64,000 nt of DNA from Caldilineaceae bacterium (GTDB lineage: Bacteria; Chloroflexota; Anaerolineae; Caldilineales; Caldilineaceae): NCBI GenBank assembly GCA_020634755.1, contig JACKBC010000001.1, positions 62,001 to 126,000 of the forward strand, given 5' to 3'. A program made the translations under genes and the position numbers. Shown in pieces: positions 7,572 to 17,032 of the stretch (position 1 is its first letter; each line of letters starts with the position of its first letter). A model generated the notes under the pieces. The model saw only the letters and a program-made list of their open reading frames with translations, ran no database searches and was not told the DNA's origin.

Positions 7572-7654
7572 TGAGTCCAACAATATTTTTTGGAACTTGC
7601 ATGATGGCAGCTGTGTAAGTCATGTTTATGAGAAACCTTTCGGTAGGAGGAATC

Positions 7655-8104
7655 GTGCATCGCATTCTGGTACGTGAGATCATGTCGGCGCCGGCTGTCA
7701 CCATTGGCCCTGAGCAACTGGCGGTAGACGCTGCCGAGCTTATGGAAGAATTTTCGATTCGGCGGCTGCCCGTGGTGAACGATGACAACGTATTACTCGG
7801 CATTGTCACCGATACGGATGTATTGGAAGCGGAAACCGCAGAGCACGTCATCAATAGTTACGAGCCGGATGTAGAGGCCGAGTGGCTAGCCGTGGCGGAT
7901 ATTATGTCCGATGAGGTTGTTGCGGTGGGCCCAGACTGCACCGTGGGGGAGTTGGCTTCTATTTTCATTCAGCATAAAGTAGGCGGCGTGCCCGTGGTCG
8001 AATCGCTGGCCAATAAAAAACAGGTTGTTGGCATTGTGACTGAAACCGATATTTTCCAGATGATCGTAAACGCCTGGCAGGCCGAACAGCAACAATCAGC
8101 ATAA
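7655..8104 (+). CDS. Two-CBS-domain protein
   Basis: A 149-residue protein made only of a CBS pair: ILVREIMSAPAVTIGPEQ to VLLGIVTDTDVLEA, then VADIMSDEVVAVGPDCTV to QVVGIVTETDIFQMIV. Such Bateman modules bind adenine nucleotides and regulate partner proteins. Stand-alone versions are often energy-state sensors. The GTG at 7655 is chosen because TAGGAGG lies 4 bp upstream. ATG codons at 7622 and 7628 would add 9-11 residues but lack a ribosome site. It is followed 30 bp later by the rhamnose gene pair, so co-transcription is possible but a functional link is not evident. Confidence 0.88.
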   Translation: MHRILVREIMSAPAVTIGPEQLAVDAAELMEEFSIRRLPVVNDDNVLLGIVTDTDVLEAETAEHVINSYEPDVEAEWLAVADIMSDEVVAVGPDCTVGELASIFIQHKVGGVPVVESLANKKQVVGIVTETDIFQMIVNAWQAEQQQSA

Positions 8105-8134
8105 AGTCCTCACAGAACAGATTGGAGAAGCTTG

Positions 8135-9043
8135 ATGCACGTTTTGATTGTTGGTGGACGCGGTCAGTTGGGGCGCGCCATGCAGGCTGAACTGGCGCAA
8201 CAAAAGCAACCTGATTCACGCGTAACCGTATGGAATCGGCCCGAACACGATCTGTCAGATCCACAGATTGCTGACCAGCTTGCCACTTTGCGTCCCGATC
8301 TGGTTATCAACGCCGCGGCTTGGACCAATGTGGACAGTGCCGAAGCCCATCCCGAAGCCGCCAATGCGGCCAATGCACTCGGTCCGCGCTATTTGGCGCA
8401 GGGCTGCGCACAGTGTGGAGCCACGCTTGTTCAAGTCAGCACAAACGAAGTCTTTGCCGGCGCCCTGGGAACATTTTATCGAGAGTACGATGAACCAAAC
8501 CCCAGTAGCGCATACGCCCGCAGCAAATTGGCGGGAGAACACAACGTCCGCCAACTGTTGGAGCACCTGTACATTGTGCGCGTGAGCTGGCAATTTGGCC
8601 CACACGGCGCCAATTTCCCATCCAAGATTATGGCTGCGGCCCAAAAGCATGGCGCCTTGCGCGTGGTCTGCGATGAATTTGGCAATCCGACTTACGCGCC
8701 GGATGCGGCCCACGCCATTTGGCAATTGGTGCAGACCGGGCGCTACGGCATCTATCATTTGACCAACGCCGGCTACACCAGCCGCTATGAATTTGCCCGC
8801 GCCGTGCTGCACGCCTGCGGGCGCCAAGACGTTCCCGTAACGCCAATCGCGGCTACCGAATGGCCACGCGCCACCTTGCCGCCGCCCCATGCCGTGCTGG
8901 TCAACGAGCGGGCCGCAGCCCTGGGCATTACCCTGCGCCCCTGGTCGGAAACAATTGGGGAATGGGCGCAGCAGGAATGTGGGCATCGTGGAACTATCCA
9001 AACACAATTAGCCGCAGTGCACGCTGAGGAAACAGATTTATGA
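8135..9043 (+). CDS. rfbD: dTDP-4-dehydrorhamnose reductase
   Basis: This is the last step of dTDP-L-rhamnose synthesis, NAD(P)H-dependent reduction of dTDP-4-dehydrorhamnose. The 302-residue protein starts with the Rossmann motif LIVGGRGQLGRAM, has INAAAWTNVDSAEAHP, the STNEVFAG and YARSKLAGE motifs (YxxxK catalytic pair) and RVSWQFGPHGANF. Length and motif order fit the RmlD family. The ATG at 8135 has GGAGAAG 4 bp upstream. Its stop overlaps the ATG of the glycosyltransferase by 4 bp (ATGA), so the two are translationally coupled. rfbA, rfbB and rfbC are not in the window. Confidence 0.9.
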   Translation: MHVLIVGGRGQLGRAMQAELAQQKQPDSRVTVWNRPEHDLSDPQIADQLATLRPDLVINAAAWTNVDSAEAHPEAANAANALGPRYLAQGCAQCGATLVQVSTNEVFAGALGTFYREYDEPNPSSAYARSKLAGEHNVRQLLEHLYIVRVSWQFGPHGANFPSKIMAAAQKHGALRVVCDEFGNPTYAPDAAHAIWQLVQTGRYGIYHLTNAGYTSRYEFARAVLHACGRQDVPVTPIAATEWPRATLPPPHAVLVNERAAALGITLRPWSETIGEWAQQECGHRGTIQTQLAAVHAEETDL

Positions 9044-10284
9044 GCGACCAATCATCCAACTCTCCCAAGCGCAAATCGGCCAAAAAGCGCACCGCCCAGC
9101 GCGAACAGGGGCAGGCCAAAGTAGCAGCCGGCGCCAAAAACACGCGCAGCAATCCTGTCGTGGCCGATGAAACATATGGCGATCTGCGCCAAGACAACCG
9201 CGTCGTGATGCGCCACTCAATTGCGCTAAATATCGACAATTTTAAACCGGCCAGTGATGATTTTGTGCCGCGGGCCACACAGACATATCCACCGCTACAG
9301 GACGCGCACGCACCTTTTCTGTCGGTCATTATCCCCAATTACAATGGCCGACGCTTTCTGCCGGCGCTGTTCAGCGCGCTGCAAGCACAAACCTTTCCCG
9401 ATTTTGAAGTACTCTTGGCCGATGATGCCAGCACTGATGATTCGGTGGCCTTTGTGGAACAATTTGTGCAGAATGCGCAGGAACAAAACGCGGCCAGTCC
9501 GCTGACTGTGCGCATTTTGGTCAATCGGCGCAATGTGGGCTTTGTTTCCTCATGCAACATGGCGGCCGATGTGGCGCGCGGGCGCGTCCTGGTCCTGCTG
9601 AACAACGACACCGAACCGGAGTCTACTTGGCTTGCTGAACTTGCGCGCGCGATCTGCACCAACCCCCAGGCCGGCATCATCTCCAGCAAAGTTTTGCTGT
9701 TTGATGAGCGCACGCGCCTGCACACGGCGGGTGATATGATGGGACTCAACGGCCTGCCGCGCAACCGCGGGGTGTGGGAAACCGATCACGGCCAATATGA
9801 TCATGCGCCGACAATTTTTAGCGGCAGCGGCTGCGGCGTGGCCATTCGTAAAGATCTGTGGGACTGCCTGGGCGGTTTTGATGAAGACTTCTGGATGTAT
9901 CTAGAAGATGTGGATCTGGCCTTTCGCGCTCAGTTACTGGGATGGGAGGCATGCTTTGCGCCCACGGCCCGCCTCTATCATCATCTGAGCGCCAGCGGGG
10001 GGGATACGCTTTCCAGCTTTTACGTGGGGCGCAACACCATTTGGACCATTGCCAAGAACATGCCGCGTGGCTTGCTGTTGCGCAACCTGCCCACCATTGT
10101 CACAGCTCAATTGCAGATTGCGCTGGAGGCCCTGCGCAACATCCGCGGGGAAGCCGCCCGCGCCAGGTTGTGGGGACAGCTGGCAGGGTTGGCCGGTCTG
10201 CCGCGCCAACTACGCAAGCGCCGACTCATTCAGCCTCGGCGCGTGCTGGATGATGCCGAATTGCGCGCGCGATTCGTAGACTAA
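9040..10284 (+). CDS. Family 2 glycosyltransferase (rhamnosyltransferase-like)
   Basis: A 414-residue GT-A glycosyltransferase. After a basic, disordered N-terminal ~85 residues comes the GT2 core: FLSVIIPNYNGRRFLPALF, EVLLADDASTDDSV, RNVGFVSSCNMAA and the metal-binding VLLNNDTEPE. The acceptor-side motif GGFDEDFWMYLEDVDLAFR, with YHHLSASGGDT, is typical of the WbbL/rhamnosyltransferase group. Overlap with rfbD supports a role in adding rhamnose to a surface glycan. The sugar specificity is inference. The C-terminal ~90 residues are hydrophobic-amphipathic and probably dock on the membrane. Confidence 0.88.
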   Translation: MSDQSSNSPKRKSAKKRTAQREQGQAKVAAGAKNTRSNPVVADETYGDLRQDNRVVMRHSIALNIDNFKPASDDFVPRATQTYPPLQDAHAPFLSVIIPNYNGRRFLPALFSALQAQTFPDFEVLLADDASTDDSVAFVEQFVQNAQEQNAASPLTVRILVNRRNVGFVSSCNMAADVARGRVLVLLNNDTEPESTWLAELARAICTNPQAGIISSKVLLFDERTRLHTAGDMMGLNGLPRNRGVWETDHGQYDHAPTIFSGSGCGVAIRKDLWDCLGGFDEDFWMYLEDVDLAFRAQLLGWEACFAPTARLYHHLSASGGDTLSSFYVGRNTIWTIAKNMPRGLLLRNLPTIVTAQLQIALEALRNIRGEAARARLWGQLAGLAGLPRQLRKRRLIQPRRVLDDAELRARFVD

Positions 10285-10302
10285 GAACTATCGTCAATGC
10301 GG

Positions 10303-10405
10303 TTGAAATCCTGTGCTGTCTCTGACAAATGGGGTTGGCACAGAAATTTGACGGATAGAGACTCAGCAGAATAGGATTAGCGCATTGGAATTCGGACGAA
10401 TGCCA
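10303..10405. repeat. Imperfect inverted repeat upstream of the LivF-like gene
   Basis: TCAATGCGGTTGAAATCCTG and its partner near 10367-10390 (CAGAATAGGATTAGCGCATT) are imperfect inverted repeats. CTATCGTCAA and TTGACGGATAG pair further in or out. It fills the gap between the glycosyltransferase and ABC genes. Confidence 0.45.
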
Positions 10406-10458
10406 AGCGCAACGTACCCATTTCCAACGCCCATCTCCACCAAACAGAACGCCACACC

Positions 10459-11172
10459 ATGCTAACAGTTTCCCACCTGAGCGCGGGCTATGGCAAGCTG
10501 ACTGTGCTACACGAGATCGATGTGACGATTCCGGCAGGTCAGTTCACCGCCATTCTAGGGCCCAATGGCAGCGGCAAAAGCACGCTGCTAAAGACCATCT
10601 TTGGCCTTACCGATCGCTTCGGCGGCGACATTATGCTGGAAGGGCAAGCGCTCATTGGGCTGGCCACCGAGCAGATCAGCCGCCAAGGCATTGCCTATAT
10701 TCCACAGCGCCAAAATGTCTTTGCCGCCATGACCGTGCGCGAAAATCTGCTGCTGGCGCTGCGTCATCTCAACCGTACGCAGGCCGAAACCGCGATTGCG
10801 GAAGCCACGGCGCTCTTTCCCATTTTGGGTCAGCGCGCCCAGCAGCGCGCTGGCAAGCTGAGCGGCGGCGAGCGGCAGATGCTGGCGATTGCCATTGGCT
10901 GGCTTTCTCGTCCGCGCCTCATGCTGCTGGACGAGCCCAGTGCGGGCCTCTCTCCCCTCTTTGTCACTGAAGTCTTTCGCACGCTACGTCAGCTTTGCCA
11001 AACGGGTATTACGCTGGCCGTGGTGGAGCAGAACGCCCGCAGCGTCTTGCGCTGGTGCGATTACGCCTATGTGCTGCGCGAAGGCCAAGTGGCCTTTCAA
11101 GGCACGGCTGCCGAAATTCTGGCCGATGAAGAGACGGTGAAGGGGTATTTGGGGGTAGGCAGAATCAGTTAA
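10459..11172 (+). CDS. livF: LivF-type ABC transporter ATP-binding protein
   Basis: A 237-residue ABC ATPase with Walker A GPNGSGKST (res 34-42), Q-loop IAYIPQRQNVF, signature LSGGERQML and Walker B LMLLDEPSAGLSP. The EPSAGLSP and AVVEQNA segments and length are those of LivF, the second ATPase of branched-chain amino-acid uptake systems. Here it stands alone. livG, the permeases and the binding protein are not in the window, so it is either an orphan or works with distant genes. The ATG at 10459 has only a weak ribosome site. Confidence 0.85.
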   Translation: MLTVSHLSAGYGKLTVLHEIDVTIPAGQFTAILGPNGSGKSTLLKTIFGLTDRFGGDIMLEGQALIGLATEQISRQGIAYIPQRQNVFAAMTVRENLLLALRHLNRTQAETAIAEATALFPILGQRAQQRAGKLSGGERQMLAIAIGWLSRPRLMLLDEPSAGLSPLFVTEVFRTLRQLCQTGITLAVVEQNARSVLRWCDYAYVLREGQVAFQGTAAEILADEETVKGYLGVGRIS

Positions 11173-11205
11173 TGTTACCAAATTTTCTCAAAATATATTG
11201 ATCAC

Positions 11206-11283
11206 GACTTACGCGGCGCCAGTGAATCGCCGGAGAGGCCCATACGGCTGAGCAGGCGATTTGGGTTGCGGCTGGCGTAAGTC
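11206..11283. repeat. GACTTACGCA-ended inverted-repeat element, copy 2
   Basis: A 78-bp element with ends GACTTACGCGGCGCC and GGCTGGCGTAAGTC. It lies between livF and the dehydrogenase, ending 24 bp before the next ATG. Confidence 0.7.
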
Positions 11284-11306
11284 CTATTGACAAAGGAGAA
11301 CCTCTC

Positions 11307-12206
11307 ATGAGCGAACAAATCGGATTCATTGGTCTGGGCATTATGGGCCAAGGCATGACGCGCAACCTGCTAAAAAAAGGCTTTACCGTGCGCGTCTGGA
11401 ATCGCACAGCCAGCCGGATGGATCCCCTGGTGGCCGAAGGCGCCATTGCCTGCAGCAGTCCAGCCGAGGTGGCAGCCAATAGCGATATTATTATTACCTG
11501 CGTCAGCGACACGCCCGATGTGGAAGCGGTCATTCTGGGTGAAAATGGGGTCATCGAAACGGTAAAGAGCGGCGCGCTGGTGGTCGATTGCTCGACGATC
11601 AGCCCACAGACGACCATTGAGATTGGGCAGAAGCTAGCCGAAAAAGGCGTACACATGTTGGATGCGCCAATTAGCGGCGGCTCGGAAGGGGCCGCCAACG
11701 GCACGCTGAGCATTATGGTGGGCGGCGATGCCGACCAGTTTGCCCGCGCCACACCGGCGTTTGAAGCCATGGGAAAAACCATTACCCACGTGGGTGAAAG
11801 CGGCGCCGGCCAAATGGTCAAGCTGGTGAATCAGGTCTTGGTGGTGGGCAACTGTCTGGCCATGTGCGAGGCGCTGCTGCTGGCCCAAGCCGGTGGCATT
11901 GACTTGACCAAAGCGTATGACGCCGTCAAGAATGGGGCAGCCGGCAGCTGGATGTTTACCAACCGCGCGCCCCAAATTATTGACCGTGACTGGCGACCGG
12001 GTTTTATGATTGACTTACAGCAAAAGGATGTGCGCCTAGTGCTGGAAGCCGCCGATCAACTGGGCGTACCGCTGCCGGGCACGGCGCTAATTTTCCAGTT
12101 CTACCGCACGCTGCAATCCATGGGGCTGGGCGCTGAAGGAAATCATGGGCTGATGAAGGCGCTGGAGCATTTGTCTGGCGTGGAAGTTGGGGAAGCCAAA
12201 GCGTAA
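11307..12206 (+). CDS. NAD(P)-dependent beta-hydroxyacid dehydrogenase
   Basis: A 299-residue member of the 3-hydroxyisobutyrate dehydrogenase / tartronate semialdehyde reductase family. The N-terminal Rossmann signature is GFIGLGIMGQGM (res 6-17) followed by VWNRT. The substrate loop is DAPISGGSEGAANGTL and the catalytic lysine lies in GAGQMVKLVNQV. The PISGGSEGA form is shared by both substrate classes, so the exact substrate is left open. Proximity to a LivF-like ATPase would fit valine breakdown, but that is a weak argument. AAAGGAGAA precedes the ATG. It is terminated at 12217, facing the peptidase gene on the other strand. Confidence 0.88.
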   Translation: MSEQIGFIGLGIMGQGMTRNLLKKGFTVRVWNRTASRMDPLVAEGAIACSSPAEVAANSDIIITCVSDTPDVEAVILGENGVIETVKSGALVVDCSTISPQTTIEIGQKLAEKGVHMLDAPISGGSEGAANGTLSIMVGGDADQFARATPAFEAMGKTITHVGESGAGQMVKLVNQVLVVGNCLAMCEALLLAQAGGIDLTKAYDAVKNGAAGSWMFTNRAPQIIDRDWRPGFMIDLQQKDVRLVLEAADQLGVPLPGTALIFQFYRTLQSMGLGAEGNHGLMKALEHLSGVEVGEAKA

Positions 12207-12216
12207 ATTGCCCCAA

Positions 12217-12255
12217 TTAAAAAAAGCTCGGACAAACGTGTCCGAGCTTTTTTGA
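12217..12255. terminator. Bidirectional terminator between convergent genes
   Basis: AAAAAAAGCTCGGACA and TGTCCGAGCTTTTTT form a perfect stem. It serves the dehydrogenase on the plus strand and the peptidase on the minus strand, which ends 16 bp further on. Confidence 0.92.
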
Positions 12256-12270
12256 TTGGTCGAAAGAAAT

Positions 12271-13698
12271 CTAATTCAAATAGCTAAAGGGGTTGCGAGG
12301 TGAACCCTGATAGCGAATCTCAAGGTGCAGATGCGGCCCGGTGCTGTTACCGGTATTGCCTACGGCGCCAATTTGCTGACCTTGCGTCACGTTTTCGCCC
12401 ACGCGCACGTAAAAGCTGCTCAGGTGGGCATAGAGGCTGGCAAAGCCGTTGCCGTGGTCAATAATCACATGGTTGCCGTAGCCACTGTTCCAGCCAGTTT
12501 GGGCCACGACAACGTGACCGCCATCCACCGCCTTGACGGGAGCGCCCGTCCAAGAGCCAATATCAATGCCGGGATGCCCGCTCCAAAAGCGCTGGGTAAC
12601 GGAACCGCTGGTGGGCCAGACAAACGAACCAGAGCCCTTGACAGCCGTTGTCGGCGCACCGTTGTAGGCAAAGACTTGCACGGCCACCTGCGGCTTGACG
12701 CCATTGGGAATGATCAACTGAGCGCCGGAGACGAGCGGTGCGTTGGCATCCGTAATTTCGTTGGCGCCAAAGCCCACAATATCATCAACAGAAACTTTAT
12801 ATTCTTGCGCTATGGTAGAGAGCGTATCCCCTGGCTTCACGCGGTGCAATGCGCCGTCCACAGGCAAAATTTCAAGCTGATCGCCAATGCGCAACAGATC
12901 GGGGTTTAGCTCCAGATCCGGGTTGGCCCATTGAATCGATTCAGGTTTGAGGCCAAATTTTTGCGCAATCGCCATCACCGTATCGCCCGGCTGCACCGAA
13001 TAGGCTTGGATGCCAGGCTGCGGCTGTTCGGGAATAATCGTAAAAGGCACAACCGCGCGCTGTAGTGATGTGCTGGCAAAGGTTAAATTGGGATCTTGGC
13101 CGGCCAACATTTGCGAAATGCGCGTGACGGCGCCACCACTGGAAAGTGACGCATCTTCCAGCGACGCCGTGGGCAGTGAACGAATGGAAATATCCCAATT
13201 GGGAATTTCAATCCTGCTGATAAACAGAATAAAGGCGGCCACCACCAACACAGACAAGTGTCCCGCAAGACGCACCGGCGTCACCTGATCGGCCAGTGTA
13301 CGCTGTACGTTCGCTTGCGCAGACTGGAGCAACAGTTCAAGTGGCGATCTCTCTACAGTTAAATCTTCTGGGGAGGGCTGCCACATAGTCGGTTGTGACA
13401 ACGAAGAGTGCGCAACTGCGGTTGATGATTGAAGGGGGAAACCGGAAGATGGCTTGATTTGAGCAAGTGCAAGATTATGGCCAGACAGTTGATTTTTCGC
13501 TAATGATGCGTCGGTCGATCCTACACTGCTGCTATTTATTTTAGAAGTACTAGCGGATGTCGAACTATTTTGTAAACTTGCCGTTTGCTTCAGTGAGTTT
13601 TCGGTGTCACGCTCTGTTTTTGCATCATTGGAAGAAAAAAGGAACCTACGCAAGGGCGGCTCTTCGTGACCGAACACCGAATTACTGTCTACTGACAT
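12271..13698 (-). CDS. Membrane-anchored LysM/M23 metallopeptidase
   Basis: A cell-wall peptidase of 475 residues. The first ~150 are Ser/Thr/Gln-rich and probably cytosolic. One membrane helix (HLSVLVVAAFILFISRI) follows, then two LysM motifs (YSVQPGDTVMAIAQKFGL, HRVKPGDTLSTIAQEYKV) that bind peptidoglycan glycan, then an M23 domain. The zinc ligands are present: GHPGIDIG (H and D) and GPHLHLEI near the C-terminus. It therefore looks catalytically competent, unlike EnvC-type activators. The ATG at 13698 is chosen over one 26 codons upstream because GGAGAG lies before it and the extension overlaps a low-complexity leader. Confidence 0.9.
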   Translation of the reverse strand: MSVDSNSVFGHEEPPLRRFLFSSNDAKTERDTENSLKQTASLQNSSTSASTSKINSSSVGSTDASLAKNQLSGHNLALAQIKPSSGFPLQSSTAVAHSSLSQPTMWQPSPEDLTVERSPLELLLQSAQANVQRTLADQVTPVRLAGHLSVLVVAAFILFISRIEIPNWDISIRSLPTASLEDASLSSGGAVTRISQMLAGQDPNLTFASTSLQRAVVPFTIIPEQPQPGIQAYSVQPGDTVMAIAQKFGLKPESIQWANPDLELNPDLLRIGDQLEILPVDGALHRVKPGDTLSTIAQEYKVSVDDIVGFGANEITDANAPLVSGAQLIIPNGVKPQVAVQVFAYNGAPTTAVKGSGSFVWPTSGSVTQRFWSGHPGIDIGSWTGAPVKAVDGGHVVVAQTGWNSGYGNHVIIDHGNGFASLYAHLSSFYVRVGENVTQGQQIGAVGNTGNSTGPHLHLEIRYQGSPRNPFSYLN

Positions 13699-13934
13699 AC
13701 AATGTTCTCTCCGTTGTGTTAAGCTTTCCGGGGGCTCAAAGCACTTTTGGGTGTTGGGATGGTTCTTGAGCTGCAATCGTGCATAATGAGCAACAGTGCT
13801 TTACATAATACAGTGCTGCAGGGTGGGTACTATGCTGCGTGATTGGATGAATGGGATAGATTATGCAATTCTCTGTTTGAACCCTCAGGCTCGTTGTAAG
13901 CAACAGCGATACGCCATATATACCTAACACATAT

Positions 13935-14021
13935 TCAGTACATCGCAACGATATTGACGAGCCAGGCTTCAGCCTCCGTTGGTGAATCCGGCTCTTTTGC
14001 TTGCCGTTGCAACCTACTGAT
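13935..14021 (+). repeat. CAGTA/TACTG family palindromic repeat, copy 3
   Basis: It begins TCAGTACATCGCAACG and ends CGTTGCAACCTACTGAT, with TGAATCCGG in the core. It is more diverged than the copies at 52518. Confidence 0.75.
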
Positions 14022-14154
14022 ATTCATTTATTAAACAATAAAGCACATTATAATACAAACTGCGAATGCGCTACTATACTTCTACTATACTAAGCTCTTA
14101 CTCTACTCTCAACTTATTAGACATGTCTCATGACCAGACAGTGTCACAACTTCG

Positions 14155-14206
14155 CGTTCTGATTTGTATTCTGACCTTTGTATTCTGACCTTTGTGTTCT
14201 GACTCG
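14155..14206 (+). repeat. Short tandem repeat of about 15 bp
   Basis: The unit TATTCTGACCTTTG recurs with small changes (TTCTGATTTG, TATTCTGACCTTTG twice, TGTTCTGACTC). It lies in non-coding sequence with no associated gene. Confidence 0.6.
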
Positions 14207-14557
14207 GATGAGAAACAACCTGCCAAACCACGACACTGGGTGATTGATTATGTGTTCGTGTTTAGCAAAGCCATACTCATCTCAACCGCAGTATAACCTG
14301 TTCCGGCCAGAAACCCACTTTCCCAAGACGTTTTGTCTGATTGACTACGCAATATGACGTAAATTAATTGCCTAATCTGGCGCGGATTATAGCATGTTCA
14401 CCAATTTACGCAAAGTTGAATTGGGGGGATATCCTGTTGATAACCAGTAAAATAACCTCAAAAAACCTTTCTGCCTACATGACGTAGGCTTTCCGTAGGA
14501 TAGCCGTTAGACTAAGAGGGCACTTCTGTGCAGAAAAATGCTATATCTTCATGCCAA

Positions 14558-14615
14558 AGAAAAACCGGCATCTCCCTTTGGCGTACACCCCACGGAGAAA
14601 TGCCGGTTTTCATTT
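14558..14615 (-). terminator. Terminator hairpin downstream of rho
   Basis: GAAAAACCGGCAT and ATGCCGGTTTTC form a 12-bp stem, with TCC/GGA inside. On the minus strand it follows the rho stop by about 155 bp and ends in TTTTTC. Confidence 0.65.
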
Positions 14616-14629
14616 CAATGGCTACATAA

Positions 14630-14712
14630 TCAGTACACCGCAACGGCGTTGGCGGTTCGGGCGTCGGTCTCGATTGATGAATCCGACTCTATTGCTTGCT
14701 CTTGCGATCTAC
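14630..14712 (+). repeat. CAGTA/TACTG family palindromic repeat, copy 4
   Basis: It begins TCAGTACACCGCAACGGCG, has GCGTCGGTCTCGATTGATGA and AATCCGAC in the core, and ends TTGCGATCTACACATCAT, where the terminal TACTGAT is altered. Confidence 0.75.
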
Positions 14713-14768
14713 ACATCATCAACAGTTGGCGTACTTTGCGCTGTTTGGGCCTTCTGCTGACGATGCTC

Positions 14769-16055
14769 TTATCGCGTAAGCGTATCCAAAAATTCACGAT
14801 TGGTGCGCGTGCGGCTCAAGCGCTCAATAATGGGCAGCAAGGCATCGTGGCCACCGCCCATGGCGTCGATCATGCGGCGCAGCGTATATACCTTGGCCAG
14901 AGTTTCCGAGTCCATCATCTTCTCTTCGGCTCTGGTGCTGCTGCGTTCAATATCAATGGCTGGGAAGATGCGACGTTCGGCCAGCCGGCGGCTCAATTGA
15001 ATTTCCATATTGCCGGTGCCTTTGAACTCTTCATAGATGACATCATCCATGCGGCTGCCGGTATCCACCAGCGTAGTGGCAACAATGGTTAAACTGCCGC
15101 CCTCTTCCAAGTTACGGGCAGCGCCAAAGAAACGCTTGGGCGGATAGAGTGCGGCGGGATCAATACCACCGGAAAGCGTACGGCCAGATGGCGGCACGGT
15201 CAGGTTGTAGGCGCGCGTCAGGCGAGTAATACTATCCAGCAGAATGACCACATCCTTATCGCCCTCCACAAGGCGCTTGGCGCGCTCTAGGGCCATTTCC
15301 GCCACACGCACATGGTTCTGCACCGGCTCATCAAAGGTGCTGCTTACCACTTCGGCATCCACCGAGCGGTCCATGTCGGTTACTTCTTCGGGGCGCTCAC
15401 CGATCAACACCACCATCATATGAATGTCGTCATAATTATCGGTAATGCCATTGGCAATGCGCTTGAGAACCGTGGTCTTACCGGCTTTGGGAGGGCTCAC
15501 AATTAACCCTCTCTGTCCACGCCCAATGGGCGAAAGAATATCGATGAGGCGGGTCGACAACAGGTTGGGACGCGTCTCCAACATAATTTGCTGGTTGGGG
15601 AAAATCGGAGTCAGTTTATCAAAGTGGGGGCGACGTTTGGCCTCTTCGGGGTCCAACCCATTAACCGCTTCAACCTTGAGCAAGCCGTGGTACTTTTCCG
15701 TGTCTTTGGGTGGACGCACTTGCCCAATAACATGATCACCTGTGCGCAGACCAAAGCGCCGAATTTGGCTCTGGCTGACATACACATCCTCAGGTCCCGG
15801 CAACAGATGATCGCTGCGCAAAAAGCCAATGCCATCCTGCACAATCTCTAATATGCCGCCGCCAAAGATGTATCCTTGCTTTTCGGCATTGCCGCGCAAA
15901 AGGCGCATGACGAGATCATATTTCTTTAAGCGCGTGTAGCCCGTAATGTCCATCGAACGGGCAATATCGCGCAATTCAGTAAGACTCAATGCGTCCAATT
16001 GCGCAATATTCATTGAGTTCGTCTTATCAATTCGTCCATTTTTTGAAGTAGCCAT
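14769..16055 (-). CDS. rho: Transcription termination factor Rho
   Basis: A hexameric RNA-dependent ATPase that ends transcription of untranslated RNA. It has 428 residues with an N-terminal helical domain (ALSLTELRDIARSMDI), the cold-shock RNA-binding fold with the conserved GILEIVQDGIGFLR and the primary RNA site region, Walker A SPPKAGKTT, Walker B DVVILLDSITRLTRAYN, and the Q/R loops GGIDPAALYPPKRFFGAA and GTGNMEIQLSRRLAERRIFPAID. All ATPase and secondary RNA-site motifs look intact, and there is no large insertion between the N-terminal domains. The ATG at 16055 is preceded by AAAGGATCGAGAG. It is monocistronic. Confidence 0.97.
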   Translation of the reverse strand: MATSKNGRIDKTNSMNIAQLDALSLTELRDIARSMDITGYTRLKKYDLVMRLLRGNAEKQGYIFGGGILEIVQDGIGFLRSDHLLPGPEDVYVSQSQIRRFGLRTGDHVIGQVRPPKDTEKYHGLLKVEAVNGLDPEEAKRRPHFDKLTPIFPNQQIMLETRPNLLSTRLIDILSPIGRGQRGLIVSPPKAGKTTVLKRIANGITDNYDDIHMMVVLIGERPEEVTDMDRSVDAEVVSSTFDEPVQNHVRVAEMALERAKRLVEGDKDVVILLDSITRLTRAYNLTVPPSGRTLSGGIDPAALYPPKRFFGAARNLEEGGSLTIVATTLVDTGSRMDDVIYEEFKGTGNMEIQLSRRLAERRIFPAIDIERSSTRAEEKMMDSETLAKVYTLRRMIDAMGGGHDALLPIIERLSRTRTNREFLDTLTR

Positions 16056-17032
16056 GACTCTCGATCCTTTAGGATTTTTTACAAACGACTTTCATATAAA
16101 TACATTTTAATTTTTATTTTTAAATAAGGGTTGACGCCAACCACCGCATGGAACCGTGGGCAGACATGTCCAACCACACGTAATTCCGGTAGCCAAATAC
16201 TTAGAACAATTTACAATATTGAAGGAACAATGAGGTTTAACTATGGCTACAGAGGCTGACGATAATGGCGTCCTATATGGGTGCTGTATGATTGGGCAAT
16301 CAAACTGGTGCTGCATGAGAACAGAGCAGAGAAACTTGTGTTCTCAGGGTTACTATGTGTACTCGACCGTGTCACTGTCCGTAAATTCTCTGTGCCAAAT
16401 CGCTTTGTCAGAGGCAGCACAGCATTCACAACCGAATTTACAGATAGGTTCTATGTTAATGGCTGGGTAACTGCAATTGCCTGTTCAGAGTCAAGATTAT
16501 CCAGTGTGGGCCAGAAGCAGCTGATTAATTGCGGAAAATTCGAGGCGATTATGTGAATAAGGTTTGCGTTTACTCCAACTCCATGTATACTTGGAACCAG
16601 CCTGCACCCTGATACGTTGGCAAGCAGAGGAAATTACCTGCTGCGCTGCTGCAACGGAACACAAAATCTTCGCTACTATTCCAACTTTGTCGCACTATTT
16701 CGTAATACTGATTGAGAGATTATCGCTGTATACGAAGGTCAATCTGGGGATAGCGAATATCGGTCGAGGGTCCAGGGCTATTGATTCAGTAGTCCGCTTT
16801 CATAAGGGATTGTGGCGGCTCTACCGGACCTGTAAGTGAACAGCATCAGCACTATTGGTCACTGAAGCTTGGCGGTCGGAATTCATGCATTATTTTGACC
16901 GATTACAACATACCAAGCACTAATTAGCCCATTATAACAAGGGTTGCGCATCTAGTCAACTATCTGGCATGATGAAAATGTTACAGTTTTGTCAGATTCG
17001 ACCTTATTTACACCAATCGTAGGGGAATCATC
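16056..17032. other. Long intergenic region, possible decayed ORF
   Basis: About 1 kb without a supported gene between rho and the S4 gene. An A+T-rich stretch (16080-16130) next to rho may hold its promoter or leader. From 16266 a 97-codon frame reads LYDWAIKLVL followed by GLLCVLDR, which faintly resembles the start of Rpn/PD-(D/E)XK transposase-like proteins. It lacks a ribosome site and the rest of the family, so it is at most a remnant. Confidence 0.45.

Larger units (their letters stand above)
7240..7654. other. Intergenic region with hairpins and a promoter
   Basis: It holds a small hairpin GCGCCCT/AGGGCGC (7330-7356), the bidirectional terminator-like hairpin at 7398-7437 and a candidate promoter at 7543-7571 for the CBS gene. 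Nothing else is recognised. Confidence 0.5.
13699..14768. other. Long intergenic region with repeats
   Basis: No gene is supported between the peptidase start and the rho stop. The region is A+T-rich and holds two CAGTA/TACTG repeats (13935-14021, 14630-14712), a short tandem repeat (14155-14206) and the rho terminator hairpin (14558-14615). Confidence 0.6.

Noticed and set aside
14538..15092. Plus-strand frame of 184 codons across the rho terminator and 3' end
   Set aside because: It is antisense to the well-supported rho gene and begins in the terminator hairpin.
16266..16556. A 97-codon frame starting WRPIWVLYDWAIKLVL, faintly like Rpn/PD-(D/E)XK proteins
   Set aside because: No ribosome site, no catalytic motif downstream and no matching length. 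Kept only as a possible remnant in the intergenic entry.
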